Positions 34,442 to 44,886 of a DNA stretch of 64,000 nucleotides are shown one piece after another. The stretch is from assembly GCA_963556255.1 (NCBI GenBank), contig OY744604.1, positions 79,415,697-79,479,696 on the forward strand, in the 5' to 3' direction. The translations under genes were made by a program, and so were the position numbers. Source of the stretch: Allolobophora icterica (lineage: Eukaryota; Annelida; Clitellata; Crassiclitellata; Lumbricidae). Every line of letters starts with the position of its first letter. Position 1 is the stretch's first letter. Below the pieces are notes generated by a model, which worked only from the letters and a program-made list of their open reading frames with translations, did no database searches and was not told where the DNA came from.

Positions 34442-35080
34442 GTTAGAATGAGTCAATCGTCTATGGCATGATAACCGGCAACTACTATTGAATAAACACG
34501 AGCATTCAAAGGCTATCTGTTTCATATTTGTATATTCATTGTTGCAAGGGCAAACGTGGCGAGAAGGTTAAGGTATAGTCTGGTAGGAACACACACGTGT
34601 AGAGACACTTGTGTTAAGCGGTGATCCTATGCACACTTCTTTCACGGTTACGGTATCTATTGAGTAGGCCTACAATGTGGTGCGTTTTGTGTTAAATGCT
34701 AGAATTCTTCCTTATTGGACATATTAGATTAACGTATAGTGATTATTTTAAAGGTGGGTTTCGCATTGTAACAGAAAATAGACTGATTGTGAAAAGAACT
34801 TTTCTCTGTTGATTTGAAGAACGTTGTCACCCAATAACCATAGCAGGTTGGTGTTCCGTAACACTCAGTCGGCAACAACATGTGTACATATGCATGCATA
34901 CAAAACTACTACTATACCTACAAACATTTTACCTACATGCATAAAAACACATATGTTTGCATTCGTCCGGATTTAGGTACAACCGTGTGTATATCCACAT
35001 AGATTAAATACAAACATGCACCTCTGCATGCATTATTTCATGCAGTCATAATCAATGTGTGTTGATTTCTGTTATATCAG
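34442..35080 (+). other. Gene E intron 5
   Basis: A 639-bp intron with scattered ACATGCATA text near 34890-35040. No gene. Confidence 0.45.
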
Positions 35081-35137
35081 GATGTTTCCAGAAAGCGTCT
35101 GCTGAGCCTGCCGTTCTTTTCGAGGCAAACATGCGAG
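35081..35137 (+). CDS. Gene E exon 6: short juxtamembrane exon
   Basis: A 57-nt phase 1-1 exon (acceptor GTTATATCAG, donor CGAG|GTAACG) encoding GCFQKASAEPAVLFEANMR. Called because the phase and splice sites fit between the helix and the tail. Confidence 0.5.
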
Positions 35138-35762
35138 GTAACGCTGATAAGCAAACATACAGTAACAGATGCAGGATGTATAATAAAATTATAATGACGA
35201 TGGTAGATTAAAATTAACTGAATATGCTCAACTGGTACATCAGCTAATTACATAGCGAGTTATGTATGACATTGTATGTAATCATGAATATATTTAATCT
35301 AAGCACCTATTATCTAATGATGATGATGATTTCTCTGCCCGAAGGCAGGTTCATTGGCTTTACGCCACCCGAGGATGAGATGAGTGAGGTGGTTTCACCG
35401 ATTATACTTAAAGTAAAATAAAAAAAAACAACCTACATTGGCCAAAGATGTTAAAGACGTACATAAATCGACTCAACTTTTTGTGGACTGCTGACCATCG
35501 GATCTATTTTTAGTTTAAATGTTTTTGTTACTTACTAGCGTTGTGGCGTTTCTAGCGTTTCTAGCGTTGTGGCGAAAATAAAAGTTTCCACGTTGGTAAA
35601 TGTCAATAGCCTACCTGATTTACCTTTGTATTGCAATAAACACTACAAATGACCACTATTAAATGAAGAGAAGACCGAATGGTTGCCTTAGAGCTATTTG
35701 GGCACTTAAAGCTCACAGTCAGCCTAGCCTATTAACTTTAACTCTCTCCTTGTCGATTTTAG
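35138..35762 (+). other. Gene E intron 6
   Basis: A 625-bp intron. A segment around 35330-35400 (TCTGCCCGAAGGCAGG, then CACCCGAGGATGAG) has a different base composition and may be a repeat fragment. No gene. Confidence 0.4.
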
Positions 35763-36145
35763 ATAGGTCTGGAGACAGGACCCCGGAACGGCTCACACCT
35801 ACAAATAGCCAAGTCGGAACGCTGCCAGAAGATGGACCTGGTAAACAACCAGCAAGAGGCGACATCTATTGGGAGCTCAATACGCTCGATTTCGCACCGA
35901 CTGGGGTCTACTCAGCGCTAGTTCCAGCCGGTGAATCAGTTTCGGTGCCCTCGTATGTCAATATTCCCGCTTTGGAAATGCCACTGCATACAGACATAGT
36001 TTCCTCTATGGCGCCAACATCTGCTGCTTTGGGCAACACTGCGCCTTCGTACAAAAACACCGCCATGGTAATACAAGCTATGGCGCCAACATCTTATGGC
36101 AACACCGTATCTACATATGAGAACATCGTCGTTTCGCAGGATTGA
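35763..36145 (+). CDS. Gene E exon 7: cytoplasmic tail with ITIM-type motifs
   Basis: Acceptor GTCGATTTTAG, 127 codons, TGA. Homologous to the B and C tails (TATNQQ-like start, LPEDG, ELNTLD). Motifs: DIYWEL and GVYSAL (YxxL, not strict ITIMs), PSYVNI, PSYKNT and STYENI. The last is a strict ITIM, and the final three are YxN Grb2-type sites. The repeated MAPTS..GNT segment is duplicated inside the exon. The exon is intact although the gene is broken upstream. Confidence 0.75.
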
Positions 36146-37964
36146 CATTTATGGCGCCAGTGTTTAACACATAAGCGAACTAATCAACAATCGTTGCTAA
36201 AGCGAGAAACAGAAACAAGGGAATATCAGCCATCTGAATGCAACTGCCTGAAGAATAAAATGTTTAATTCGTATAAGCTACAGTCTACGTTTTGCCTTTT
36301 TAATTTGGAAGTTATCTAACACTTTAACAACTAGCTTCAATTACCAGTGATTGGGATTTGGGAAACCAATGCAGCTCGTCGCTAAAGTGTTAAAAATAAA
36401 AAGAGTTGAGAGAATTTTTGAATTGAGTTGCGATAACTATGAACTATCTCTTGTCTGTTACTTACCAGAAAGACTATCATTATGTTATATTTGTAGCTGA
36501 GTACCGCTTTGTTACAATTTTCAAATACTTGTATCTGCACTTATTATCCAGGTACTAGTGCTTACGTTCGTTTTTCACAAGTGTAAAGAAGTTATTTCAA
36601 TATTTGTAAGCTGCATGAAATCAATAGTTTAGTGTTTGGATATAAATTTCGATTGCAAAATATAAAGCAGCATATAAGTATCTGATATTAGTATAAATCT
36701 CTACCCTCTTTCACTTAATAGCATAAAGACTCACTGTCATATCAGAAAGGAACATAGGGCCTATTGAATAAGGTGGCTGATTTGACATTTTCACAACTGT
36801 GAGATGAACCATTTGAAAGATATATATATATATATATATAATGCGCGCGCGAGACAAAAATATTTATTTGCTTTCACACGTAAATATCACACGTACATAG
36901 TATACAGGGTCTATCCGTTGGTGTTTCGGCATGTATCTCGTGTGCAGTTTTTTTTTCTTTGTTAAGGACCAATGAACGACTCCTTGAAATTCTTCGAAAG
37001 ACAGTGATATGTAAAAAGTCTACTTTCTCACTATGTTTTGTAAGGCTTTATGTGGCAACTGATATTTGTTATGTAAAGTCTTCTGTCTCTGTCTCTGTCT
37101 GTCTGTCTCTCCATCTATCTATCTATTTATCTATCTGTCTGTATCTCTCTCTCTCTTCCGTCAGGTGTGTGCGGACAACGAGGTTTGTACAAGATGGCTC
37201 CATTTCTTTCTGTCTCTGATAGTATCCAGGGCTGCTCCCATGTCCATGTCTTGTTTTTAAGATATTGTCTCACGTTTTCTATCCACATCTTCGTTTGACT
37301 TCTTCGATTCCGTGTTCCCTCCACGAGGCAATATAATGTCCTTGCTGGTAATCTCTCGTCGTCCATTCTTGTTACATGCCGAAACCATGTCAGTCTTCTT
37401 TTTTTAATCTTATTCACCAGTGTTCCCTCTGTCCTACCTCAGGGATTACCTCATTACGAATCGTATCACGTCTGGCACTCCCCGCTATTCGTCTTAGCCA
37501 AAGTCATTTCTGTCACATTCTTATAAGGTAGGCCTATAGTAACAACAATCACAAGTTGAATCTTTGTAACTCAGTTGCATTACTTTCCAGCGTATGTGTT
37601 TCTCTGTTGTGCTTGTTCTTATTTGGACGCCAACAACCATATCTGAATGGGACACATAGTTTTCAACCTAAATCATTTTTTCGTAAATGAACCGCTTCAT
37701 GATTGGTCAGTGGTAGAGACTAGGAATCCGGTTCTTCAAAAGCGAATTAAGTAAGTAAGTAAGTATATCCCTTATTAAAAAAACAACTGCTAACCGCACT
37801 TTGGTGTAGATACTTCATCAAAATTAATTAATTTAAGCATATAGCATCCGAATGACAATGGTTTTAGGGGCTAAGGAGTCGACATTAGGTATAATTCTAT
37901 TCCGCGCCCTGTGGAGCAGCGAGTTTACGACAGTTTTGTCTATAGGTAACAACTGATGCAGAAC
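36146..37964 (+). other. 3' flank of gene E
   Basis: Begins with a 3' UTR carrying AATAAA (36254-36259), conserved with gene B. It then holds AT and GCGCGC runs near 36820-36855, CTGT/CTAT simple repeats near 37080-37145, and an RTE-like coding scrap on the minus strand. Nothing else recognised. Confidence 0.55.
37137..37460 (-). pseudogene. C-terminal fragment of a non-LTR (RTE/L1-like) polyprotein
   Basis: The minus strand encodes RRLTWFRHVTRMDDERLPAR, then GTRNRRSQTKMWIENVR. This is the conserved WFGHV...R...G.R.RGRPK-type block found at the C-terminus of many RTE/L1-like reverse transcriptases. Only this end is left. Confidence 0.65.
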
Positions 37965-37972
37965 AAGTGTTG

Positions 37973-39202
37973 CAGTGATGTAGTCGAGTCCACCTAAGCC
38001 GAGTCCGAGTCAAGTCCGAGTCCATCTAAGCCGAGTCCGAGTCGAGTCCGAGTCCTGAGGTGTTCGAGTCCGAGTCCGAGTCCGAGTCACTAAAGATCGA
38101 GTCCAAGTCCGAGTCCGAGTCCAAGTCCATCATCATCAAAATACACTGAACCACGCAATTCAATGCGATAGAAAAATAACTTAAGTTACATAACCATATA
38201 TGTGGAAAGAATAATAAAGAATAATGCATAATAATTATTAACGTAGGGCCTAATTTACCCAAATTTCACATTAAAAACACTAAATTAAATAAAGTTTTGT
38301 TCGATAATCTGGCACGATCATGAGGACACATAAAAATTCTTCCACTGCTAAACACAAGTTCAGTAGGTAGGTAAATTCCACAAGTGCAACCGTGGAATAG
38401 CACGTCTTCGCTCCTTCTCTACACTGGAAAGGGCGATACGAAAGTTTCTTATAATTCGAAGCGATTAATTAATAACTCCATGCACGGTTTAGCATTATAA
38501 TTGAAGATATATCATATATTTACAAATCGACAATCCCTAGTAATCTGACCCGTTCTCTTCGATGTCATGCCCTTCACGGTGTTCGCCTCTATAAATGTGC
38601 CCGTCCACGCCGATGTTTATTTAACGACGTCGTCATATCAAAGATGATTGACGCCGATTAGAGACCCTCAGTCTTATACCCCAACCTATTCATGAAACAT
38701 GTCTTCACTTCATTAGTTTCTGTTGTCCAGCTGCTGGTAGGAACTGGTTGGCGCCAGAATAATTCAAACTGTTCTGGCTTATGCCCATAGGCCTGTAGAT
38801 GCCTATACCAGGCCGAATAGAGACCCTCTGCTTTATACCCCAGTCTATTGATGATACTCGTCTTCACTTCATTAGTTTCTATTGTCTGCTAGTAGGAACT
38901 GGTTGGCGCCGGAATAGTTCCACCTGTTCTGGCTGATGCTTGTAGCGACAGTCGGCCGGGTATTCACGTAAGTTCTCGCATGAGGGGTGGTCTTGGCCGT
39001 GACATGGCAATACAGTTGCCTGTTCTGTCCAGAAAGTGTGACTCGGAAAACGAGTCACCGAGTCAAATTCGAGTCCATGGGTTCGAGTCCGAGTCCAAGT
39101 CCGAGTCGTGACAGTCCAAGTCCGAGTCCGAGTCCGAGTCCGCAAAAAATCTGTCTCGAGTCGGACTCGAGTCCTTGGCCGGACTCGAGTACTACATCAC
39201 TG
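37973..39202. mobile_element. Non-autonomous hAT-like DNA element, GAGTCC family (1230 bp)
   Basis: Termini CAGTGATGTAGT and ACTACATCACTG are inverted repeats, flanked by a perfect 8-bp target duplication AAGTGTTG (37965-37972 and 39203-39210). Each end continues into GAGTCC arrays (37985-38132 and 39040-39190). The interior holds two tandem copies of a segment of about 130-160 bp (38659-38818 and 38819-38950). No transposase. The 8-bp duplication and CAGTG ends fit hAT. Confidence 0.9.
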
Positions 39203-39210
39203 AAGTGTTG

Positions 39211-39737
39211 GGTTGATTATGATGGCTGAGAAAAGGTTAGTCAGCTTTCTGGCAGAGTTGCTCGAAAGTATGATAGGATTCCGGTAAATATCGAAACCGG
39301 ACCAATCGCCGCATTGTTGCCTGAAGACGTGTGCATCCCGCTCCCCAAACCCACCTCGCTGGTTACGCATACAACATCCGTGAAATTGTGGTTGCGCTTA
39401 TCACATCACTCAGTGATTGGCATGATAATCCATTTGCTTTAAGGACGTGGAGGGCGTACAACGACTGTCTCGCCTTTATGGTGATTATTATTTACATGCA
39501 TGTCGAAGTTGAATTGTTCCGTCATTGTAACACCCAAGACCTACAGGTGTCCTACTCTGACAAGGCCAGTCATAACTTTGGGTATATCCTCTCCCAGCCC
39601 TTTTCTATGTCGCCGAACGATCATTTCCTGGATCTCAGATTTGTTAGTTTTTTTTTCTTCAGATGAGGTTAGAAAAGGTGAGGTGAGGATCAAAAGCAAT
39701 ACGAAGATTGCGGAGGGGAGTCGGAGGTGACTCGCTC
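39211..39737 (+). other. Spacer upstream of the gene C unit
   Basis: Open on the + strand in places but without any recognisable domain. I do not call a gene. Confidence 0.4.
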
Positions 39738-39830
39738 AGTTTCGCCTTGGCTGGAGGCTCCAAAGACTAAACTTTAGTAGTAGAATTCATTAAAGCTGAT
39801 ATTAAACTGATCAGTACATAATTATATATT
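39738..39830 (+). pseudogene. Scrap of an A-type last exon and 3' UTR
   Basis: CGCCTTGGCTGGAGGCTCC...AAAGACTAA, followed by about 60 bp, matches the last codons of gene A (from about 11966) and its UTR, with one base lost from the frame. It shows that an A-type gene once ended just before the gene C unit, as gene A ends before gene B. Confidence 0.7.
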
Positions 39831-39872
39831 TATGGAGGCTGGAGCAACCATGGGAGACCATAAATCGATCGT

Positions 39873-39937
39873 TTGTGCCTCTGAGTAGAGCCCCTGAAGA
39901 GGCGCTATATAAATTCTATGATTGATTGATTGATTGG
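39873..39937 (+). mobile_element. Tiny LINE 3'-end insertion with (ATTG)n tail
   Basis: About 65 bp (GAGGCGCTATATAAATTC then ATTGATTG units) interrupts sequence that is continuous in the gene B flank (12489-12515). The GAGGCGCTxTATAAAT stem is shared with the LINE tails at 15750 and 61782. Confidence 0.65.
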
Positions 39938-41009
39938 CTTGTGAACCGTTACTTTAATTCTAGCTCTACATTGTCTAAAAAGCTATTTTCAAGATGGCAT
40001 CTGAAGATTGGCTGTGTTGAAATGAGCGATTATTTTTTACCTCACTTGTTTTACTCCTCTATAAAACCTCTTCAGAAGCAAGGTCGAAGTACATTTCAAT
40101 TGGAACAGTGATAGACAACGTTTGTCCAAAACTAGTCTAAGGTATGTCTGTTGGATCGGAAGCGCCACATTGGCTGGATGTGAACGTCACAGCACGTGAA
40201 CTCAGGATACTCTTTTAGACCTCCCAGCTTTGTTTGGAATTAATTTATCCAATGGTTCTTCAGACACAAAACAATGACAGCAGTAACTGTAAACGATCGA
40301 GAAAAGCACTGATATAAATAGTCAAACTCATAATACGAATCGTGGCCGCATTCATGTTGGTCCAATTCAATGTTGCAACTTGATTCTTTGCAAAGTGTGA
40401 ACGGAATGAGTTTTTTTAGACTAGAGAGATTTAAGTAAGTGTATATTGTTTAAGGGTTTTGAGGAATGCCAACTATTGCAGTATGTTAAGGATACAGGTG
40501 TATGTAAAGTCCGAGCTAATTGGATGCACAACATCAACCACATAGACTATGTAGGCAAACGACGTTAACCTAAGGCGTCTACACAAGCAGTGAAAAACTT
40601 TCGAGGAGATAAAACAATGTCTATCAATGCCAGGTGACGAAAACAGCTCTAAACGTCGTCCACGCAGCGAGACAAAACGCCTAGCCGAGAGCATTGCAAG
40701 AAAACAATCAGTTATGCAGAACCTACAACTCAATCCAGTCTGAACACAAATATTACGGACAGAAGCTTTTGAAAGGTCGACTCCAATCGCATATTGGACA
40801 GACCGCGTATTATGGCTCAACATACTCGATACTATCCTAAGTCGTATCTAACAATACGTATTTGACTCTTTACATAACGCCTTTTGGTAACCTCGTAAAG
40901 GGGCTAACCCAGAATTCAACAATGCAGGCTCTGTTCAGTTTAGCATTTTAAAACCGATTGAGACTTGCACTCAAAATGAAATGGACATTTTTACAATGGA
41001 ACTACGTAA
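39938..41009 (+). other. Conserved 5' flank of gene C, left of the Helitron
   Basis: Paralogous to 253-1160 and to the gene B flank. No gene seen. Confidence 0.5.
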
Positions 41010-41031
41010 TCTATGTAAATAAAGAGAAGAA

Positions 41032-41069
<38 letters not shown>

Positions 41070-41836
41070 ACAGCGATCTTTGACCGGGATGCATTTCTAC
41101 AGTTTTCAAGCTTTTCACTCGAAACCTTCACTACTGTGTCGGGGTGGGCATGACACACCCAGTGTGAGGGTTCGCGTCCCCCCTTCACCGCTACCATGGT
41201 GTTCCGGGCCAAAACCTCTCCCAAACCACCACTTTCAAAAAATTCGAGTCGACCTATTTTCATTCGCCAGATGGCGCCGCCCGAGAAGATTCTGTGTATT
41301 TGACCGCCAATTCTGTTTCACCGGCATGCATTTCTAAAGATTCGCCAGATGGCGCCGCCGTAGGGATTTCACTTCACATTAACTTTTGTTGCTTATTCGC
41401 TACAGGGATTGAAACTTATACCTAAATTTGTTGCTTATTCGCTACAGGGATTGAAACTTATAACCCCGGCATTACACACCCAGTGTGAGGCTTCGCGTCC
41501 CCCGTTTTCACCGCTTCCATGGTGTCCCGGGCCAAAAACTACCCGGGCAATGCATTTCTAGCTGGTAAAAAACTTACACTCAACCTATTTTCACTCGCCA
41601 GATGGCGCCGCCGGGTTAAGCAGCTACAGTACAGATTCGCTAGAGGGTTTGAAGCTTTCACTGAACTAAACCCGGCCAACGCCGGGTTAAGCAGTGTTTT
41701 GTTGCTTATTCGCTAGAGGGATTGAAACACCCAAAACACCGGGTTAAGCAGCTTCGCGTTCCCCCGTTTTCACCGCTACCATGGTGTCCCGGCCCAAAAC
41801 CTCCGAAACCCGGGCAACGCCGGGTAAACCAGCTAG
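41010..41836 (+). mobile_element. Non-autonomous Helitron (827 bp)
   Basis: It begins TCTATGTAAATAAAGAG followed by a TCTG/TCTGTC run and ends in CTAG. A 3' hairpin ACCCGG-GCAACG-CCGGGT (41808-41825) stands 11 nt before the end. It is inserted between A and T with no target duplication. The gene A flank shows the empty site CCTAATTAGAAAA (near 1167). The interior carries repeated blocks (GTGAGG..TCGCGTCCCCC, ATGGTGTCCCGGGCC, GATGGCGCCGCC, TTGCTTATTCGCTA). No Rep/helicase. Confidence 0.9.
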
Positions 41837-42343
41837 TTAGAAAATAAAGACACCGATTGCAATTGCCACCCTAAGGCCCATACAGGCCAGCCTATTTTAA
41901 GCGAACAATTGAGAAATGAGATCTATGGTTTTTGCAGTAGGTCCGCGTTAGCCGAAACTCTGCATGAAAAACATCTGCGTCCGGTAGATACTGACAGCAT
42001 ACAGTTTCTGATGGAACTTCGTTAAACTGTAGCCTATATTACTAAAACAAAATAGAGAATCATAGTTCGTCATAATGCGGATGTAGTTTAAATGCGACAC
42101 CTCTGACTGCAATCAACCGATTTCCAATGTAGGTTTAGTTCACATTTCATAAGACCAAAATAAAAGCAATGCCCTATATTCTGCTCGAATAGTTGAATCT
42201 GGAGATCTGTAACCGGATTTATTTTCTTATATTATGTTTAAAATATAGTAATTTTCTGCTTTCCTTGGTTAAACTGTGGTATCGTTAATGAAGAGGACAA
42301 CTAAATTCAAGTGTTGATTTCACAGTTCAACATACGAACGAAT
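41837..42343 (+). other. Gene C 5' flank right of the Helitron
   Basis: Paralogous to 1168-1713, presumably proximal promoter and leader. No distinct element can be assigned. Confidence 0.5.
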
Positions 42344-42407
42344 ATGAACGCTTACTCTTATTTCTGCTTTCTTTGTGTGGTACTTTTGGCAATTGATGGT
42401 GCAAACC
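42344..42407 (+). CDS. Gene C exon 1: signal peptide
   Basis: A 64-nt exon, donor CC|GTAAGT, phase 1. The leader begins MNAYSYFC, core FLCVVLLA, ends IDGAN. Homologous to 1714, 15439 and 58208. Confidence 0.85.
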
Positions 42408-44039
42408 GTAAGTCTTTGATAAATTGCAACAATTTGCGTGAATCCTGACACATTTAAAGAATGTTGATGGGTGATTTCTGGTTTATAACTCCACATACTA
42501 TTTCAACAAATATAATTAATCAAAAGAGGAGGTTGACTGTGTGGTGATGCTACGAACTTAAATAATGCGAGTAGAGGATAATGTTAAGAAGGCCATATAT
42601 ATAGCGCTCTGCTATCTGCAAAGTACCTAACCTAACCCTCCCACATTTAAGGTTGGTCATTGTCAGCATAATTCTGTCTGTCTGTCTTTAGGATTCTGCT
42701 TGCACTAAGATGTACAAATATACAAAATTCAGACATAACCGATGTAGACTTTAGCAGGTAGTTGTATGGCTTGATGTTTCTGATAATTATAACTGTTATG
42801 TCCGCCGACTGCAAAGATTTAGACGTCGGCCCGTGGGTCTTATTGTGTGGTCTGGTGTTCACGGATGGTGGCTGGAACCTAGAATTGACTTTGCACAAGA
42901 AGGCAATAACCTACAGAAAACGGACTGGTCTTTGTTTGTCAGCCGAAGATCGGCTGTCAACAAAGAGAGTTGACTATCTGATAGTGGTAGGGACTTAAGT
43001 CGCATCTCGCAAAAACGGTTATAAATCAGTGGATTTATTTATCATTTCTTGAACCGCTTTTATTGATAATAAGAAGATAAAAAAGATATATTTATTATGA
43101 ACAAAGGTTTTAACGTACTAATGGACTGATCAATCTGTTTCTATGGCAACATTCTTTCTTGTTTTGGGACACGCTGCTTTACACGGGGTAGTGTGCAAGA
43201 CTGGAAAAACCGTCAAAAAATTAACCATGCGTTCTAATTAGTATGAAACGTGACGCTGTTAAGTGGCCAAATTCATTGTCAGCAACAACCAGAGAATTTA
43301 TGCCTCTGAACGTTTTAGTCAAACCGGTGAATGAAGTTAACCGACATTAGGCCTACTTTAAAGAGTGAATAAAATGGATATATTTGAATAAATCAGCAGC
43401 CCATTATATGTCACCGCGTTAGCACTGGAAATGAACACAGGAACACAAAACATTGGTCATGCTTTACGTCTCTGTGCTGTTAGTATGATTATAGTATGAG
43501 ACGAATGATGTTACTTGCAGCCAATTGTGGAATGGTATCAGTCAGCTTATTCTGTCAAAAAGCTATTTTTTAATGTCTACCAGCAGCAGGCACATTTAAT
43601 TTCAGCCTATTGTTTATCTTTTGTTGCGTAGTTATTAAATGGCCATTTGTAATTAGTCCATCAAATATGCTATACTATATTAATAAGTTCAACTTTAGAA
43701 TGCTAGGAACACGAATATATTTTCGCATGACGCATGACGTATATAATAGTTCCAATGCATAGACTCAACGTTTATTAGCGCGGAGGAATTTAGAAGCAAT
43801 GGAAAATGACTCGGCATTCGAAACTGAGATTATTTCGCTTATTTGTTTGATTTAGCACTCTACACTTTGAAGAGTTCTGCCAAATTGTAGATTTTAAATG
43901 ATAGACTTTGAAGCAGTGATTTACTAAAATTTTCTGTCCAATGAGCAAAACCACATAGCGGACATGTATATCGACTGAAAGCTAAGAAATATAATGTTAG
44001 TTTATTAACTGATATCGAAAACATCTTCATCATTTGAGT
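42408..44039 (+). other. Gene C intron 1, left part
   Basis: Non-coding and paralogous to gene A and B intron 1. It lacks the LINE found in B. Confidence 0.55.
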
Positions 44040-44250
44040 TGTAATAAAAAGCGTCGCAGATTCTGATGGATCACCAATCATCGCTCCAGTTGCAAACAAG
44101 AAAGAACTGTCATGCACGACACAGACATCAAACGCCAAATCCACATAAGCAGTTTTCCTTTTGCTGAGCAACTAAACAAGACGCGAAAGAGTGTCCTAAT
44201 ACTCTTTTATAGTGGATAGCAGATCAGATTTCTGCGATCCTCTGCCCATC
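44040..44250 (+). pseudogene. Dead Ig exon in gene C intron 1
   Basis: About 200 bp is recognisably the first half of the V-like Ig exon (GAAAGAACTGTCATGCACG, then GTGTCCTAAT and TTCTGCGATC), but it has frameshifts and stops and ends before the SDAG..YAC half. It then runs into upstream-type sequence that in gene A precedes the Ig exon. Confidence 0.75.
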
Positions 44251-44511
44251 ATCCGATTGTCCCACAATGTTAGAAATAACTCCTTTTATTGTTTACCCGA
44301 AAACTAGATCGTAGACACAAAAGACATGTCTCTATCACTTGTAATTCCTGAAATACTTTGGGGGTAAAATTATCCCAAGTGGCAGAATGCGTCTTCCGAA
44401 TATAGGTTACGGCACGAGGATTAAAAGGACCATATCGACTAAAATAGTTTAGATAAAATGCTTCTGCTTTATCACTGAAAAGCAAAACTACATATATTGT
44501 TTGACTTTTAG

Positions 44512-44886
44512 GAGGAAGCGTTGCAGCTTTTGAAGGATCGTACGTCATCGCTTCTGTTGGAAGCAGGAAAGAACTGTCATGCGCGACACAATCGTCCAAT
44601 CCACCTAAACAAGTTTCCTGGTTTCGAATAACAAACGATGACGCAAGAAGGTGTCCTAATGACCCTTTTATATTGGATAGCAGCTCAGCGTTCTGCGATC
44701 GTCTGACCAACAATCGAAACGTTCAGCCTGGTTTTGGACGAAGATTCTCAGTACCTGGTCTGAGAACTGAAAATGAAAACGGTTTGATAATAACCAGGGT
44801 TGAAATCTCAGATGCTGGAATATACGCATGCTACGGTCACGACAGCAACAAGATTCTTGTGCGGATAAACTTTACTGTTGATGAAG
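44512..44886 (+). CDS. Gene C exon 2: V-like Ig domain
   Basis: A 375-nt phase 1-1 exon, acceptor TGACTTTTAG. It has SVAAFEGSYVIASVG, KELSC, VSWFR, RRCPN, AFCDR and SDAGIYACYG; four cysteines and sequon NFT. The internal CTTCAG that could act as acceptor in A and B is CTTCTG here. That supports the upstream acceptor as the true one for the family. The donor is GC (AAG|GCAAGT), a recognised minor class with strong flanking consensus. Confidence 0.82.

Larger units (their letters stand above)
23268..36145 (+). pseudogene. Gene E: second-class Ig receptor, disrupted (gene span)
   Basis: Exons: 23268-23307 (signal), 24921-25241 (V-like Ig), 25802-26128 plus 32484-32816 (large Ig exon split by a retrotransposon), 33359-33421, 34301-34441 (membrane helix), 35081-35137 and 35763-36145 (ITIM tail). 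All phase 1. Without the element the split exon is 660 nt, keeping the frame length. However, its first half has three in-frame stops (25891, 25948, 25951) and an apparent frameshift near 26030, and it contains a 6.35-kb Gypsy element. The locus is therefore a pseudogene, at least on this allele. Its intact relative would be a two- or three-domain Ig receptor with an ITIM tail. Confidence 0.75.

Noticed and set aside
39331..39666. 111-codon open frame in the spacer before the gene C unit
   Set aside because: No recognisable domain, no splice context, no counterpart in the paralogous units.
41380..41740. CRISPR-like repeats ending in GATTGAAAC
   Set aside because: The TTGCTTATTCGCTA...GATTGAAAC units are irregularly spaced, only a few in number, diverged, and lie inside a Helitron in an animal genome; there are no cas genes.
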